DNA of 11,769 bases from Sabulitectum sp964604135 (lineage in GTDB: Bacteria; Fermentibacterota; Fermentibacteria; Fermentibacterales; JCC-6). Below the pieces are notes generated by a model, which saw only the letters and a program-made list of their open reading frames with translations, made no database searches and was not told the DNA's origin. The DNA lies in the NCBI GenBank assembly GCA_964604135.1, contig CAZRXU010000079.1, positions 1 to 11,769 of the forward strand. The letters are read 5' to 3'. Positions 5,853-11,769 of the stretch are shown here, in pieces (positions within the stretch are counted from its first letter, which is position 1; the number at the start of each line of letters is the position of its first letter). The position numbers were made by a program, and so were the translations under genes.

Positions 5853-7705
5853 TGGCAGAGGCAAAAAACAAGATACTCGCAGTTGCTGCAATGCGGGACG
5901 GGAAAGTAATTACCAAACTACTTCCTGGAGAGAAGGAAATTACCCTTGGTTCCGGATACAACAACAACATTGCGGTTGAGGTTCCTGGAATTCCAGACTC
6001 TATTGTTTTGATCAAGGCAGGGGAGGAGAAGAACACATGGGATCTCCGGCTGACAGATGCAATGGACGCACAGATCACTTCAGCCAACGGATCAAAGCTG
6101 AAATTCAGTGATCTCAAAGGTCTGGGTATTTTCAACACAGACGATGACGGAGTTTATGTTCTCAAAGTTAACTACGGTGATCAGGGAGTGGTTAATGTCG
6201 GTCCGTTTCTTATTCACTTCGGGTTTATAGACCCGCCGAAAATTGTCGAGAAAAAGGCTCCGCCAAAGAAGAAACCTACTGTAAAGAAAGTGGAGCCAGT
6301 TAAGGTTGTGCCCGACAAGAGAATGCTCAAGCTTAACATAGAGGATTCCCAGGGGCGCAGGGAAATTTATCCCAATGCAGGAATAATGACCATCGGTCAG
6401 GCCGACTACAACACAATATGTGTGAAGTCGGGCAATCTACCAAGAATACACACCCTTCTTGAGCCCGAACAGGGAAACAAGTACATTCTTCGGTTACTTC
6501 CTGAAATCAAGGGTGGGGTTGAGGTTAAGGGCAATGTTGTTCCTTTTACTACCCTTATCGAGAGAAATCTTCTAACACAGGAGAAGCCTGGTGAACCCTA
6601 CATCTGGGTGTTTGATAAGAATGTTTCAGGTGTATTTACCGTAGGCAATACCGAAGTGTTTTTCAGCTTTGCTGAGCCTCCGGCAGAGATACTGAAGCCC
6701 AAGCCCAAACCTGAGGTAAAAAGAGTCCGGCCGAAACCCAGTATTTACAATTGGAAGTATTTTGCCACAAGGCCCCACGAAACAGTGGCTTTCCGCGCTG
6801 ATCGCAATGAAGACAGCAGATTCAAGGTTCTTCTTGGAATCGGGCTTGCCGCTGCCCTGCTTATGGGTGCTGTTACCGATCGGCTTGTGCTTGTTGTAAA
6901 AGAGTCGAAAACACAGATGCTCAGAAATGCTCCCAGTGCAAGAGCAGTTCAGCTTGCTGAAACTCCTCCGGCTTCTGAAGTGGGGCTGGGAGAAGAGATA
7001 GTAAGTGACATGCCTGTAGCTGAAATATCAACTTCAGGTGGTGCAACCAGTGGATCTGACGCTCCTGCCGGTGGAGGTGCAGCTGAGGGCGCGGATGCTG
7101 CCAGCGATGTTCTCAGTAGTATCGGATTTGCTGCCTACGGTACAGGAGCTGCTGGTGGAGGTGCCGGTTTCATAGGAGATCTTCAGAGTGCCGCATCTTC
7201 AGGAACAGGGCTTGCATCAGGTCAGAGCGGTCAGGCTCTTATTGCCGGTGCAGGAGGCGGTGGCTCAGGCGGTATTGCCGGGCTTGCAGGCGGTAGAGGT
7301 GGTGTTGCTGCCACGGCAGGCACTGTGAGTTCAAGCGAAATGCAGGCGGCTCACCAGGCGGCACAGGTTACCTTCAGTGCCAGCGCATCAGGTGAGGCTA
7401 TAGATCTGGGCTACAGAAACATGAGTGATATCAGACGCAAGATCAACATAATCAAGATGAGGGTACAGACCGCTTACGAGAGTCTTCTTAGAAGCAACCC
7501 GGGTGCAAGCGGAACTATTACCATAGACTTCTCGATTACTCCAGGCGGTTCTGTTACAGGAGTTTCTGTAAGCTGTCCCAGTTCGCTATCAAGCTTGCAG
7601 GGCACTGTCAGCTCGGCTGTAAGTTCGCTTAATTTCGGACCGGCTCCAGAGCAGACAGGCAATCTACCTGTTACAGTTCCTTTCAGTCTGATACCGCCAC
7701 AGTAG
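5852..7705 (+). CDS. TonB-like energy-transducing protein with two FHA-like modules and AgmX/PglI-type C-terminal domain
   Basis: This 617-residue, single-span protein is probably the moving arm of the complex. Residues 8-128 and 157-277 look like two related beta-rich modules. Each has an ITLGSG- or MTIGQA-like strand near its start and ends in a strand plus Pro-Pro (HFGFIDPP, FSFAEPP), which suggests duplicated FHA-like domains. Lys/Pro-rich linkers follow each (131-155, 280-297). A membrane span lies at about 324-348, after basic residues, so the FHA-like part should be cytoplasmic. Residues 395-492 are a Gly/Ala/Ser-rich flexible periplasmic linker. Residues 515-615 match the AgmX/PglI C-terminal (TonB-like) pattern: a helix with an IRRKI motif and AYESLL, then GTITIDFSITPGGSVTGVSV and a final LPVTVPFSLI strand. 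The paired cysteines I recall in many myxobacterial versions are absent; only C575 remains in this domain. It is the last gene of the operon, with a one-base TGATG overlap upstream. Confidence 0.85.
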   Translation: MAEAKNKILAVAAMRDGKVITKLLPGEKEITLGSGYNNNIAVEVPGIPDSIVLIKAGEEKNTWDLRLTDAMDAQITSANGSKLKFSDLKGLGIFNTDDDGVYVLKVNYGDQGVVNVGPFLIHFGFIDPPKIVEKKAPPKKKPTVKKVEPVKVVPDKRMLKLNIEDSQGRREIYPNAGIMTIGQADYNTICVKSGNLPRIHTLLEPEQGNKYILRLLPEIKGGVEVKGNVVPFTTLIERNLLTQEKPGEPYIWVFDKNVSGVFTVGNTEVFFSFAEPPAEILKPKPKPEVKRVRPKPSIYNWKYFATRPHETVAFRADRNEDSRFKVLLGIGLAAALLMGAVTDRLVLVVKESKTQMLRNAPSARAVQLAETPPASEVGLGEEIVSDMPVAEISTSGGATSGSDAPAGGGAAEGADAASDVLSSIGFAAYGTGAAGGGAGFIGDLQSAASSGTGLASGQSGQALIAGAGGGGSGGIAGLAGGRGGVAATAGTVSSSEMQAAHQAAQVTFSASASGEAIDLGYRNMSDIRRKINIIKMRVQTAYESLLRSNPGASGTITIDFSITPGGSVTGVSVSCPSSLSSLQGTVSSAVSSLNFGPAPEQTGNLPVTVPFSLIPPQ

Positions 7706-7720
7706 AGGTATTAACAATAG

Positions 7721-7746
7721 AGGCGGGGGGCTCAGACCCTCCGCCT
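7721..7746 (+). terminator. Hairpin ending the TPR-tolQR-TonB-like operon
   Basis: A ten-pair stem, aggcgggggg / ccctccgcct (one G-U pair), encloses the loop ctcaga, beginning 15 bases after the stop codon. The following tgattt is only weakly T-rich, so it may act as a modest rho-independent terminator or as a 3'-end-protecting hairpin. Confidence 0.65.
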
Positions 7747-7754
7747 TGATTTCA

Positions 7755-7790
7755 GGTAAATAAAAGGGCTGCGGATTGTTCCGCAGCCCT
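7755..7790 (-). terminator. Rho-independent terminator of groEL
   Basis: Read on the minus strand, the stem agggctgcgg / ccgcagccct (positions 7790-7781 and 7774-7765, ten perfect pairs plus a possible A-T closing pair) is followed directly by a tttattta run. It begins 22 bases after the groEL stop. This is a textbook intrinsic terminator. Confidence 0.9.
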
Positions 7791-7812
7791 CAGTGGTTTC
7801 AATGCAACCGGT

Positions 7813-9447
7813 TTAGTACATTCCGCCCATTCCGCCCATTCCACCGTCTCCACCGGGCATGGGTTTCTCAGGCTCAGGAATTTCTACTATCACTGCTTCT
7901 GTTGTAAGAAGAAGCCCTGCAATTGAACTCGCGTTCTGAAGTGCGCTTCTTGTGACCTTTGTGGGGTCAACGATGCCATCTTTGAACATATCTACATATT
8001 CACCGGTAGCAACGTTCAAACCTTCAGTTGATTTCATTCCGCGAACCTTCTCAACAACGATTGCGCCTTCAAGGCCTGCGTTGAGTACAAGCTGGCGAAG
8101 AGGCGCCGAAAGTGAACGGAGAATAATGCTGGCTCCAACTTTTTCGTCACCCTCAAGGCTGAGAGCTTCGATGGCTTTTTCACAGCGGATAAGTGCTGTG
8201 CCGCCTCCGGGAACAATACCTTCCTCTACAGCTGCTCTTGTTGCGTGGAGTGCATCTTCAACTCTTGCCTTCTTCTCTTTCATCTCGGTCTCTGTGGCTG
8301 CGCCAACATTGATTCTGGCAACTCCACCTGCGAGTTTAGCAAGCCTTTCCTGAAGCTTCTCGCGGTCGTAATCGCTTGTTGTGTCTTCAATCTGTCTGCG
8401 AATCTGGCCGACGCGTCCCTTGATATCATCTGTAGATCCGCCGCCTTCGATAATAGTTGTGTTGTCTTTGTCGATCTTCACTATACCGCAGGTTCCAAGG
8501 TCTTCAACAGTGATGCTCTCGAGCTTGATACCAAGGTCTTCGGTAACAGACTTGCCGCCGGTAAGAACGGCGATGTCTTCAAGCATGGCCTTGCGGCGGT
8601 CACCGTATCCCGGGGCCTTTACTGCAGCGATCTGAAGCATGCCGCGCACCTTGTTTACAACAAGTGTTGCAAGCGCTTCACCTTCGATATCTTCGGCGAT
8701 GATAAGAAGAGGACGGCCCATCTGGGCTACCTTTTCAAGAATTGGAAGAAGATCTTTTACGTTGGTTATCTTCTTCTCATAGATAAGTATGAAAGGTTTT
8801 TCAAGAACAACTTCCATGGCCTCCGCATCGGTTACGAAGTAAGGGCTGAGGTAACCCCGGTCGAACTGCATACCTTCCACAACATCAAGCGTTGTGTTCA
8901 TGGATTTGGCTTCCTCAACACTAATTGTGCCGTCTTTGCCTACTTTTTCCATGGCGTCGCCGATGATTGTTCCTATTTCGCTGTCGTTGTTGGCACTGAT
9001 TGTGGCAACCTGCTGAATTTCTTCCTTGCCACGAACATCAATACTGAGTTTTTTGAGTTCGTCGGTAACAGCAGTAACTGCGATGTCGATTCCGCGTTTA
9101 AGAGCCATGGGGCTTGCTCCTGCTGTAACATTGCGCAACCCTTCACGGTAGATTGACTCGGCAAGAAGGGTAGCCGTGGTGGTTCCGTCTCCGGCCACAT
9201 CGCTGGTTTTGCTGGCAACTTCGCGAATAAGCTGGGCACCTATGTTCTCGAACTTGTCAGGAAGTTCGATCTCTTTTGCAACAGTTACCCCGTCTTTGGT
9301 GATTGTGGGGCTGCCCCACTTTTTCTCGATAAGAACATTGCGTCCTTTAGGGCCCAGTGTAACTTTCACAGCCCTCGAGAGCTGTTCAACGCCTGAAAGG
9401 ATGGCATGTCTGGCATCCTGATTGAACTTCAGTTCTTTACCTGGCAT
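7813..9447 (-). CDS. groEL: Chaperonin GroEL (Hsp60, 60 kDa)
   Basis: This is a complete 544-residue group I chaperonin (E. coli has 548), the ATP-driven double-ring folding chamber of the cytoplasm that works with the GroES lid. Visible signatures include TLGPKGRNVLI (30-40), the catalytic-site KDGVTVAKEI with D52, the nucleotide-binding VAGDGTTTAT with D87, the classical AAVEEGIVPGGG block near residues 400-412 preceded by VEDALHATR with the ATP-hydrolysis Asp, and a Gly-Gly-Met-repeat C-terminus ending GGMGGMGGMY. ATG 9447 has AGGAG at 9460-9456 with eight-base spacing, and that site overlaps the groES stop. It is the second gene of the groES-groEL operon, separated by 12 bases, and is followed by a strong terminator. 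The GGM tail suggests the principal housekeeping copy. No anomaly was seen. Confidence 0.99.
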   Translation of the reverse strand: MPGKELKFNQDARHAILSGVEQLSRAVKVTLGPKGRNVLIEKKWGSPTITKDGVTVAKEIELPDKFENIGAQLIREVASKTSDVAGDGTTTATLLAESIYREGLRNVTAGASPMALKRGIDIAVTAVTDELKKLSIDVRGKEEIQQVATISANNDSEIGTIIGDAMEKVGKDGTISVEEAKSMNTTLDVVEGMQFDRGYLSPYFVTDAEAMEVVLEKPFILIYEKKITNVKDLLPILEKVAQMGRPLLIIAEDIEGEALATLVVNKVRGMLQIAAVKAPGYGDRRKAMLEDIAVLTGGKSVTEDLGIKLESITVEDLGTCGIVKIDKDNTTIIEGGGSTDDIKGRVGQIRRQIEDTTSDYDREKLQERLAKLAGGVARINVGAATETEMKEKKARVEDALHATRAAVEEGIVPGGGTALIRCEKAIEALSLEGDEKVGASIILRSLSAPLRQLVLNAGLEGAIVVEKVRGMKSTEGLNVATGEYVDMFKDGIVDPTKVTRSALQNASSIAGLLLTTEAVIVEIPEPEKPMPGGDGGMGGMGGMY

Positions 9448-9455
9448 ATCTCTGT

Positions 9456-9460
9456 CTCCT
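9456..9460 (-). promoter_or_regulatory. Ribosome-binding site of groEL
   Basis: AGGAG on the minus strand, eight bases before the groEL ATG, shares a base with the groES stop codon. This arrangement favours coupled translation of the two chaperonin subunits. Confidence 0.75.
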
Positions 9461-9759
9461 TAGTTTTCAATAACGGCAAGAATGTCATCCTCGCGGATGA
9501 TAACCAAATCTTCACCGTTAACCTTAACCTCTGTACCGGAATACTTACCCAGAAGGATTTTGTCTCCCTCTTTAACAACAGGCGCAATGAACTCACCAGA
9601 GTCTCCGCGTCTGCCCTGACCCACTGCTACTACAATTCCCTCCATAGGCTTTTCTTTTGCAGTATCAGGAATAACTATTCCGCCCATGATCACTTCTTTG
9701 GCCTCTTCGCGCCGAACCACAATTCTGTCGAAGAGAGGCTTAACTTTCACTTCTGCCAC
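9460..9759 (-). CDS. groES: Co-chaperonin GroES (Hsp10)
   Basis: This is the heptameric lid that caps GroEL. From the GTG at 9759 the product is 99 residues (family about 94-100). The N-terminal VKVKPLFDRIVVRR, the mobile loop with GGIVIPDTAKEKPMEG (its Ile-Val-Ile tripeptide contacts GroEL), VVAVGQGR, DKILLGKYSGTEVKVNGED and the closing IIREDDILAVIE are all canonical. I chose GTG 9759 because AGGAG (9772-9768) lies eight bases before it. A TTG at 9777 would place the Shine-Dalgarno site inside the coding region and add six atypical residues (KGDHK-type). It is the first gene of the operon with groEL. The upstream region lacks a recognisable CIRCE element but has GTGCCAG repeats. Confidence 0.96.
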   Translation of the reverse strand: MAEVKVKPLFDRIVVRREEAKEVIMGGIVIPDTAKEKPMEGIVVAVGQGRRGDSGEFIAPVVKEGDKILLGKYSGTEVKVNGEDLVIIREDDILAVIEN

Positions 9760-9767
9760 TTTATGAT

Positions 9768-9772
9768 CTCCT
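9768..9772 (-). promoter_or_regulatory. Ribosome-binding site that decides the groES start (GTG)
   Basis: AGGAG within aaaggagat on the minus strand sits at ideal spacing from GTG 9759. It argues against the upstream in-frame TTG at 9777. Confidence 0.75.
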
Positions 9773-9784
9773 TTCAAAGAGAAT

Positions 9785-9864
9785 GTTTGTCTGGCACGAT
9801 GCGAACTGTCTTTTCAGTCTAAATCTGCAGTGCATCACAAAAGCATAGTTTGTGCCAGAGAAAC
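9785..9864. repeat. Inverted repeat (12 of 13 bases) of GTTTGTCTGGCAC upstream of groES
   Basis: GTTTGTCTGGCAC (9785-9797) is matched in reverse complement by GTGCCAGAGAAAC (9852-9864) with one mismatch, 54 bases apart. TTTGTCTGG recurs directly at 9870-9878, and TGTGCCAG (9851-9858) recurs at 9964-9971. The first arm lies 26 bases upstream of the groES GTG, in the probable leader. The spacing is too wide for a compact hairpin, so two binding sites for a regulator is the more natural reading (inference). Confidence 0.55.
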
Positions 9865-10059
9865 TGGTTTTTGTCTGGAATCTTCCAATTAGTTGCACCG
9901 CAAAGATAAAAGCTGCATTTGGCGCGCAGCCGGATTTGCGGCAGAATTAGATTACCCGGTGTCTGTGCCAGTTTGACACATGGTGATTGTCATGGCGGGT
10001 TTGCTGGTTTCGTATATTCCCGGAGTAAAGAAGAAATCAGGAATATATGTTTCATACAC

Positions 10060-10064
10060 GGAGG
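10060..10064 (+). promoter_or_regulatory. Ribosome-binding site fixing the hutH start at 10070
   Basis: GGAGG lies five bases before ATG 10070. No comparable site precedes the upstream in-frame ATG at 9980. Confidence 0.8.
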
Positions 10065-10069
10065 TAAAA

Positions 10070-11569
10070 ATGTCATCCAAAGTTATCATAAATACCACAG
10101 GTACAACTCTGGATCAGGTAGGTCAGATAGTAGACGGCGCACTCTTTGAACTGGGTGCGGATGCTGTGGAAGCTATTAGAAAGGCCCGATCCAGCATACA
10201 GAGCCTTCTGAATTCAGGAAAGCCCATATACGGAGTAAACACAGGGTTCGGCCGTCTTGCAAGCACTGTAATACAGCCTGATGAACTTGGGCTTCTTCAA
10301 AGAAATCTGCTGCTGAGCCATGCCTGCAGCACAGGTGAGCTGTTCCCGCCAGCTGTTGTGAGAACAATGATATTTCTCAGGGTTGTTTCCCTTGCCAGAG
10401 GGCGCAGCGGAATCAGGCTGGAAACAGTAGAAGCCCTGATAAAACTGGGTAACAGCAGGTACCTTCCTGTTGTTCCGTCTCAGGGCTCTCTGGGCGCTTC
10501 AGGAGACCTGGCTCCCCTTGCACACATGTGCCTTCCCATTCTGGGGGAAGGAGAGTGCATTGATGAGGACGGAGTGATTGTTTCCGGCGCTGAAGCTCTT
10601 GAGGAAATCGGAATTTCGCAAGTTGAGCTTCAGGCCAAAGAAGGTCTTGCTCTTATCAACGGCACACAGGCCATGACCGCTGTTATGTGCATTGCAATGC
10701 TGGATGCCGAAAGATTAATGGATGCAGCTGACGCCACTGCAGCCATCACTCTTGAGGCTCTTCTGGGTACAGATGCTGCCCTGGATCAGGAGCTTATCGG
10801 CCTTAGACCGCATCCAGGCGCTCATGAATCGGCAGCACTGATCAGCCGCCATCTTGCGGATTCCGAAATAGTTCGCAGTCATCCGTTTTGCGGCAAAGTA
10901 CAGGATGCCTATTCACTCAGGTGCACACCTCAGGTTCACGGCGCCTCCAGGGATGCTCTTAAGTACATTAAGATCACGCTTGAAAGAGAGCTGAAAGCGG
11001 TTACAGACAATCCGCTTCTTATGGAAGATGGCCGTGCTGTGAGCGGAGGCAACTTTCATGGCCAGCCGATTGCTCTGGCAGCGGATCATCTAAAGATCGC
11101 AATAGCGGAACTCGCCAACATTTCCGAAAGAAGAACCGAGAGGCTCCTGAACCCGGACTTAAGCGGTCTGCCGGCATTTCTAGCAGCATCTCCCGGAATC
11201 AATTCGGGTTTGATGATTGCACAGTACACTGCCGCCTCTCTTGTGAGTGAGAACAAGGTTCTGGCCCACCCGGCCAGTGTAGACAGCATTTCCGTAAGCG
11301 GCTGCCAGGAAGATCATGTAAGCATGGGCACAACTGCTGCCCGACAGGCATCAGACATTATTAGAAACAGCTGCCATGTGCTTGCCACAGAGCTTGTAGC
11401 TGCTGTTCAGGCACACAGATTTCTTGACCGGGGCCGGAAGGGCAAAGGAACACAGAGCACATTTGACACAGTTTCCACAGTGTTTCCACCCCTTGACGCC
11501 GACAGGCAGTTCGTGTCAGACATAGAGGCTGTGGCCTGCCTTATACGGGAGGGCAGCTTCAGCCTGTAA
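10070..11569 (+). CDS. hutH: Histidine ammonia-lyase (histidase)
   Basis: This enzyme removes ammonia from L-histidine to give urocanate, the first step of histidine breakdown, in the cytoplasm as a homotetramer. The 499-residue product is full length for the family (about 500-510). The self-forming MIO cofactor triad Ala-Ser-Gly is at 143-145 within GSLGASGDLAPLAH. Other active-site positions follow Pseudomonas putida HutH: Y54 in YGVNTGFG, SH (83-84), N197 in INGTQ, Q278 and Y281, R284, F329 in GGNFHG, and E414 in QEDHVSMG. That Glu, and the Ser-His pair, favour histidine over phenylalanine or tyrosine as substrate. ATG 10070 is chosen for its GGAGG site; the frame extends 30 codons upstream to ATG 9980, but that leader is unlike HutH N-termini. 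It is transcribed away from groES. No hutU, hutI or hutG is visible, so the rest of the pathway must be elsewhere. Confidence 0.96.
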   Translation: MSSKVIINTTGTTLDQVGQIVDGALFELGADAVEAIRKARSSIQSLLNSGKPIYGVNTGFGRLASTVIQPDELGLLQRNLLLSHACSTGELFPPAVVRTMIFLRVVSLARGRSGIRLETVEALIKLGNSRYLPVVPSQGSLGASGDLAPLAHMCLPILGEGECIDEDGVIVSGAEALEEIGISQVELQAKEGLALINGTQAMTAVMCIAMLDAERLMDAADATAAITLEALLGTDAALDQELIGLRPHPGAHESAALISRHLADSEIVRSHPFCGKVQDAYSLRCTPQVHGASRDALKYIKITLERELKAVTDNPLLMEDGRAVSGGNFHGQPIALAADHLKIAIAELANISERRTERLLNPDLSGLPAFLAASPGINSGLMIAQYTAASLVSENKVLAHPASVDSISVSGCQEDHVSMGTTAARQASDIIRNSCHVLATELVAAVQAHRFLDRGRKGKGTQSTFDTVSTVFPPLDADRQFVSDIEAVACLIREGSFSL

Positions 11570-11642
11570 TAGAATCTGTCGGTTTGAGGTATAGATTTGT
11601 CATTGTGTGTTGAACAGATTACACATATGGGGGCGATGAAAT
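11570..11642. other. Convergent gap between hutH and the Fic-like gene
   Basis: These 73 bases hold no gene. A 7-base inverted pair (aatctgt 11573-11579, acagatt 11614-11620) and a 5-base pair (tgtgt 11606-11610, acaca 11621-11625) are present. Neither makes a GC-rich stem followed by T's, so no confident terminator can be named for either gene. Confidence 0.4.
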
Positions 11643-11769
11643 TTACCAGCCGCTGTGTGTATTCTGCGCTTCAGCCAGTCTGTATTTTGTGCTTCTTCCA
11701 CCCGAGCTTGATTGTACCAGTATTCCTTTTTCAATCAAGTCCTGTATATCCCGCAGTGCGGTGTCCTGC
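11643..11769 (-). CDS. C-terminal end of a probable Fic-family protein (winged-helix tail), start outside the window
   Basis: On the minus strand a frame runs from the window edge to TAA at 11645-11643, giving 41 residues. It reads DTALRDIQDLIEKGILVQ, then a Ser/Gly segment and GGRSTKYRL, then a short polar tail. The DTALRDI...LIEKGIL...GGRSTKYRL pattern is that of the second half of a winged helix-turn-helix, as found at the C-terminus of many Fic (AMP-transferase/filamentation) proteins and in some DeoR-like or ATP-binding regulators. The Gly-Arg-Ser-Thr-x-Tyr turn points most to the Fic group. The Fic catalytic motif (HPFxxGNGR) would lie beyond the window, so the assignment rests on this tail only. 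The gene converges on hutH, with 73 bases between the two stops. Confidence 0.6.
   Translation of the reverse strand, partial: QDTALRDIQDLIEKGILVQSSSGGRSTKYRLAEAQNTHSGW

Larger units (their letters stand above)
9760..10069. promoter_or_regulatory. Divergent groES / hutH control region (310 bases, no gene)
   Basis: No coding sequence is supported here. It must hold the promoters for groES (leftward) and hutH (rightward). No good sigma-70 pair was found. The nearest are tatgct on the minus strand (9847-9842) without a matching -35, and TTGTCA (9987-9992) with TATATT (10013-10018) on the plus strand at an over-long 20-base spacing. A perfect TTGACA (9973-9978) has no -10 partner. No CIRCE (TTAGCACTC-N9-GAGTGCTAA) is visible. 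GTGCCAG repeats are described separately. Small symmetric motifs (GTGTC-N11-GACAC at 9959-9979, TGACA-N9-TGTCA at 9974-9992) overlap the TTGACA and could be operator halves for hutH, but they are short enough to be chance. Confidence 0.5.

Noticed and set aside
8245..9156. A 303-codon open frame on the plus strand opposite groEL
   Set aside because: It lies wholly antisense to an unmistakable groEL, its translation is Cys/Phe-rich with no recognisable domain, and no ribosome-binding site stands out. Long antisense frames are common opposite highly codon-biased genes.
9760..9777. TTG 9777 as the groES start
   Set aside because: The Shine-Dalgarno site AGGAG would fall inside the coding region. 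GTG 9759 gives the normal GroES length and N-terminus.
9406..9822. A 138-codon plus-strand frame opposite groES
   Set aside because: It is antisense to groES and the groEL start, with no family resemblance in the translation.
9980..10069. Upstream in-frame ATG that would lengthen hutH by 30 residues
   Set aside because: There is no ribosome-binding site before it, and the added residues are unlike HutH N-termini. GGAGG at 10060-10064 marks ATG 10070 instead.
9760..10069. CIRCE operator or small RNA in the groES/hutH gap
   Set aside because: No TTAGCACTC/GAGTGCTAA pair exists, and no compact stable fold ending in a T-run was seen.
11573..11625. Possible hutH terminator hairpins
   Set aside because: Stems of only five to seven AT-rich pairs, a long loop in one case and no following T-run; too weak to call.
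1..11769. CRISPR arrays, insertion sequences, tRNA or rRNA genes
   Set aside because: No regularly spaced repeats, transposase-like translations, terminal inverted repeats, or tRNA/rRNA-like stretches were recognised on either strand.

Overview
The window looks like ordinary chromosomal DNA from a diderm (Gram-negative-type) bacterium of moderate GC. It has an energised inner-membrane/periplasm gene cluster, a groES-groEL chaperonin operon and a histidine ammonia-lyase gene. The combination of a long TPR protein, one TolQ/ExbB protein, two TolR/ExbD proteins and an AgmX/GltJ-like TonB-type protein is what I would expect from a deltaproteobacterial/myxobacterial, Fibrobacterota or other FCB-type lineage. 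That placement is inference from gene content only; no rRNA or tRNA is present to test it.

Region 1 (start to about 7750, + strand) is one tightly packed operon of six genes. The order is a 5'-truncated TPR/coiled-coil protein, a small secreted protein, a TolQ/ExbB channel subunit with an added signal peptide and acidic periplasmic leader, two different ExbD/TolR subunits, and a 617-residue protein. That last protein has two FHA-like cytoplasmic modules, one membrane span, a Gly/Ala-rich linker and a TonB/AgmX-type C-terminal domain. Three successive junctions overlap by one base (TAATG, TGATG, TGATG) and the first by four (GTGA), so the proteins are probably made in coordinated amounts. The likely design is a proton-driven channel (TolQ with a TolR pair) that moves a TonB-like arm reaching through the periplasm towards a TPR partner. 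The target is unknown. The first ExbD has Asn where the essential membrane Asp normally sits, while the second keeps the Asp.

Region 2 (7706-7812) is a convergent intergenic gap with two strong hairpins. One ends the + strand operon. The other is a clear intrinsic terminator for groEL on the - strand.

Region 3 (7813-9759, - strand) is groES followed by groEL, with complete, canonical products. groES most likely starts at a GTG. No CIRCE operator is seen upstream.

Region 4 (9760-10069) is a 310-base divergent control region. It carries three copies of GTGCCAG, two of them forming a 12/13 inverted repeat near groES.

Region 5 (10070-11569, + strand) is histidine ammonia-lyase (hutH) with all expected active-site residues, with no other hut gene in view. 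After it, on the - strand, the window cuts into the last 41 codons of a gene whose end resembles the C-terminal winged helix of Fic-family proteins.
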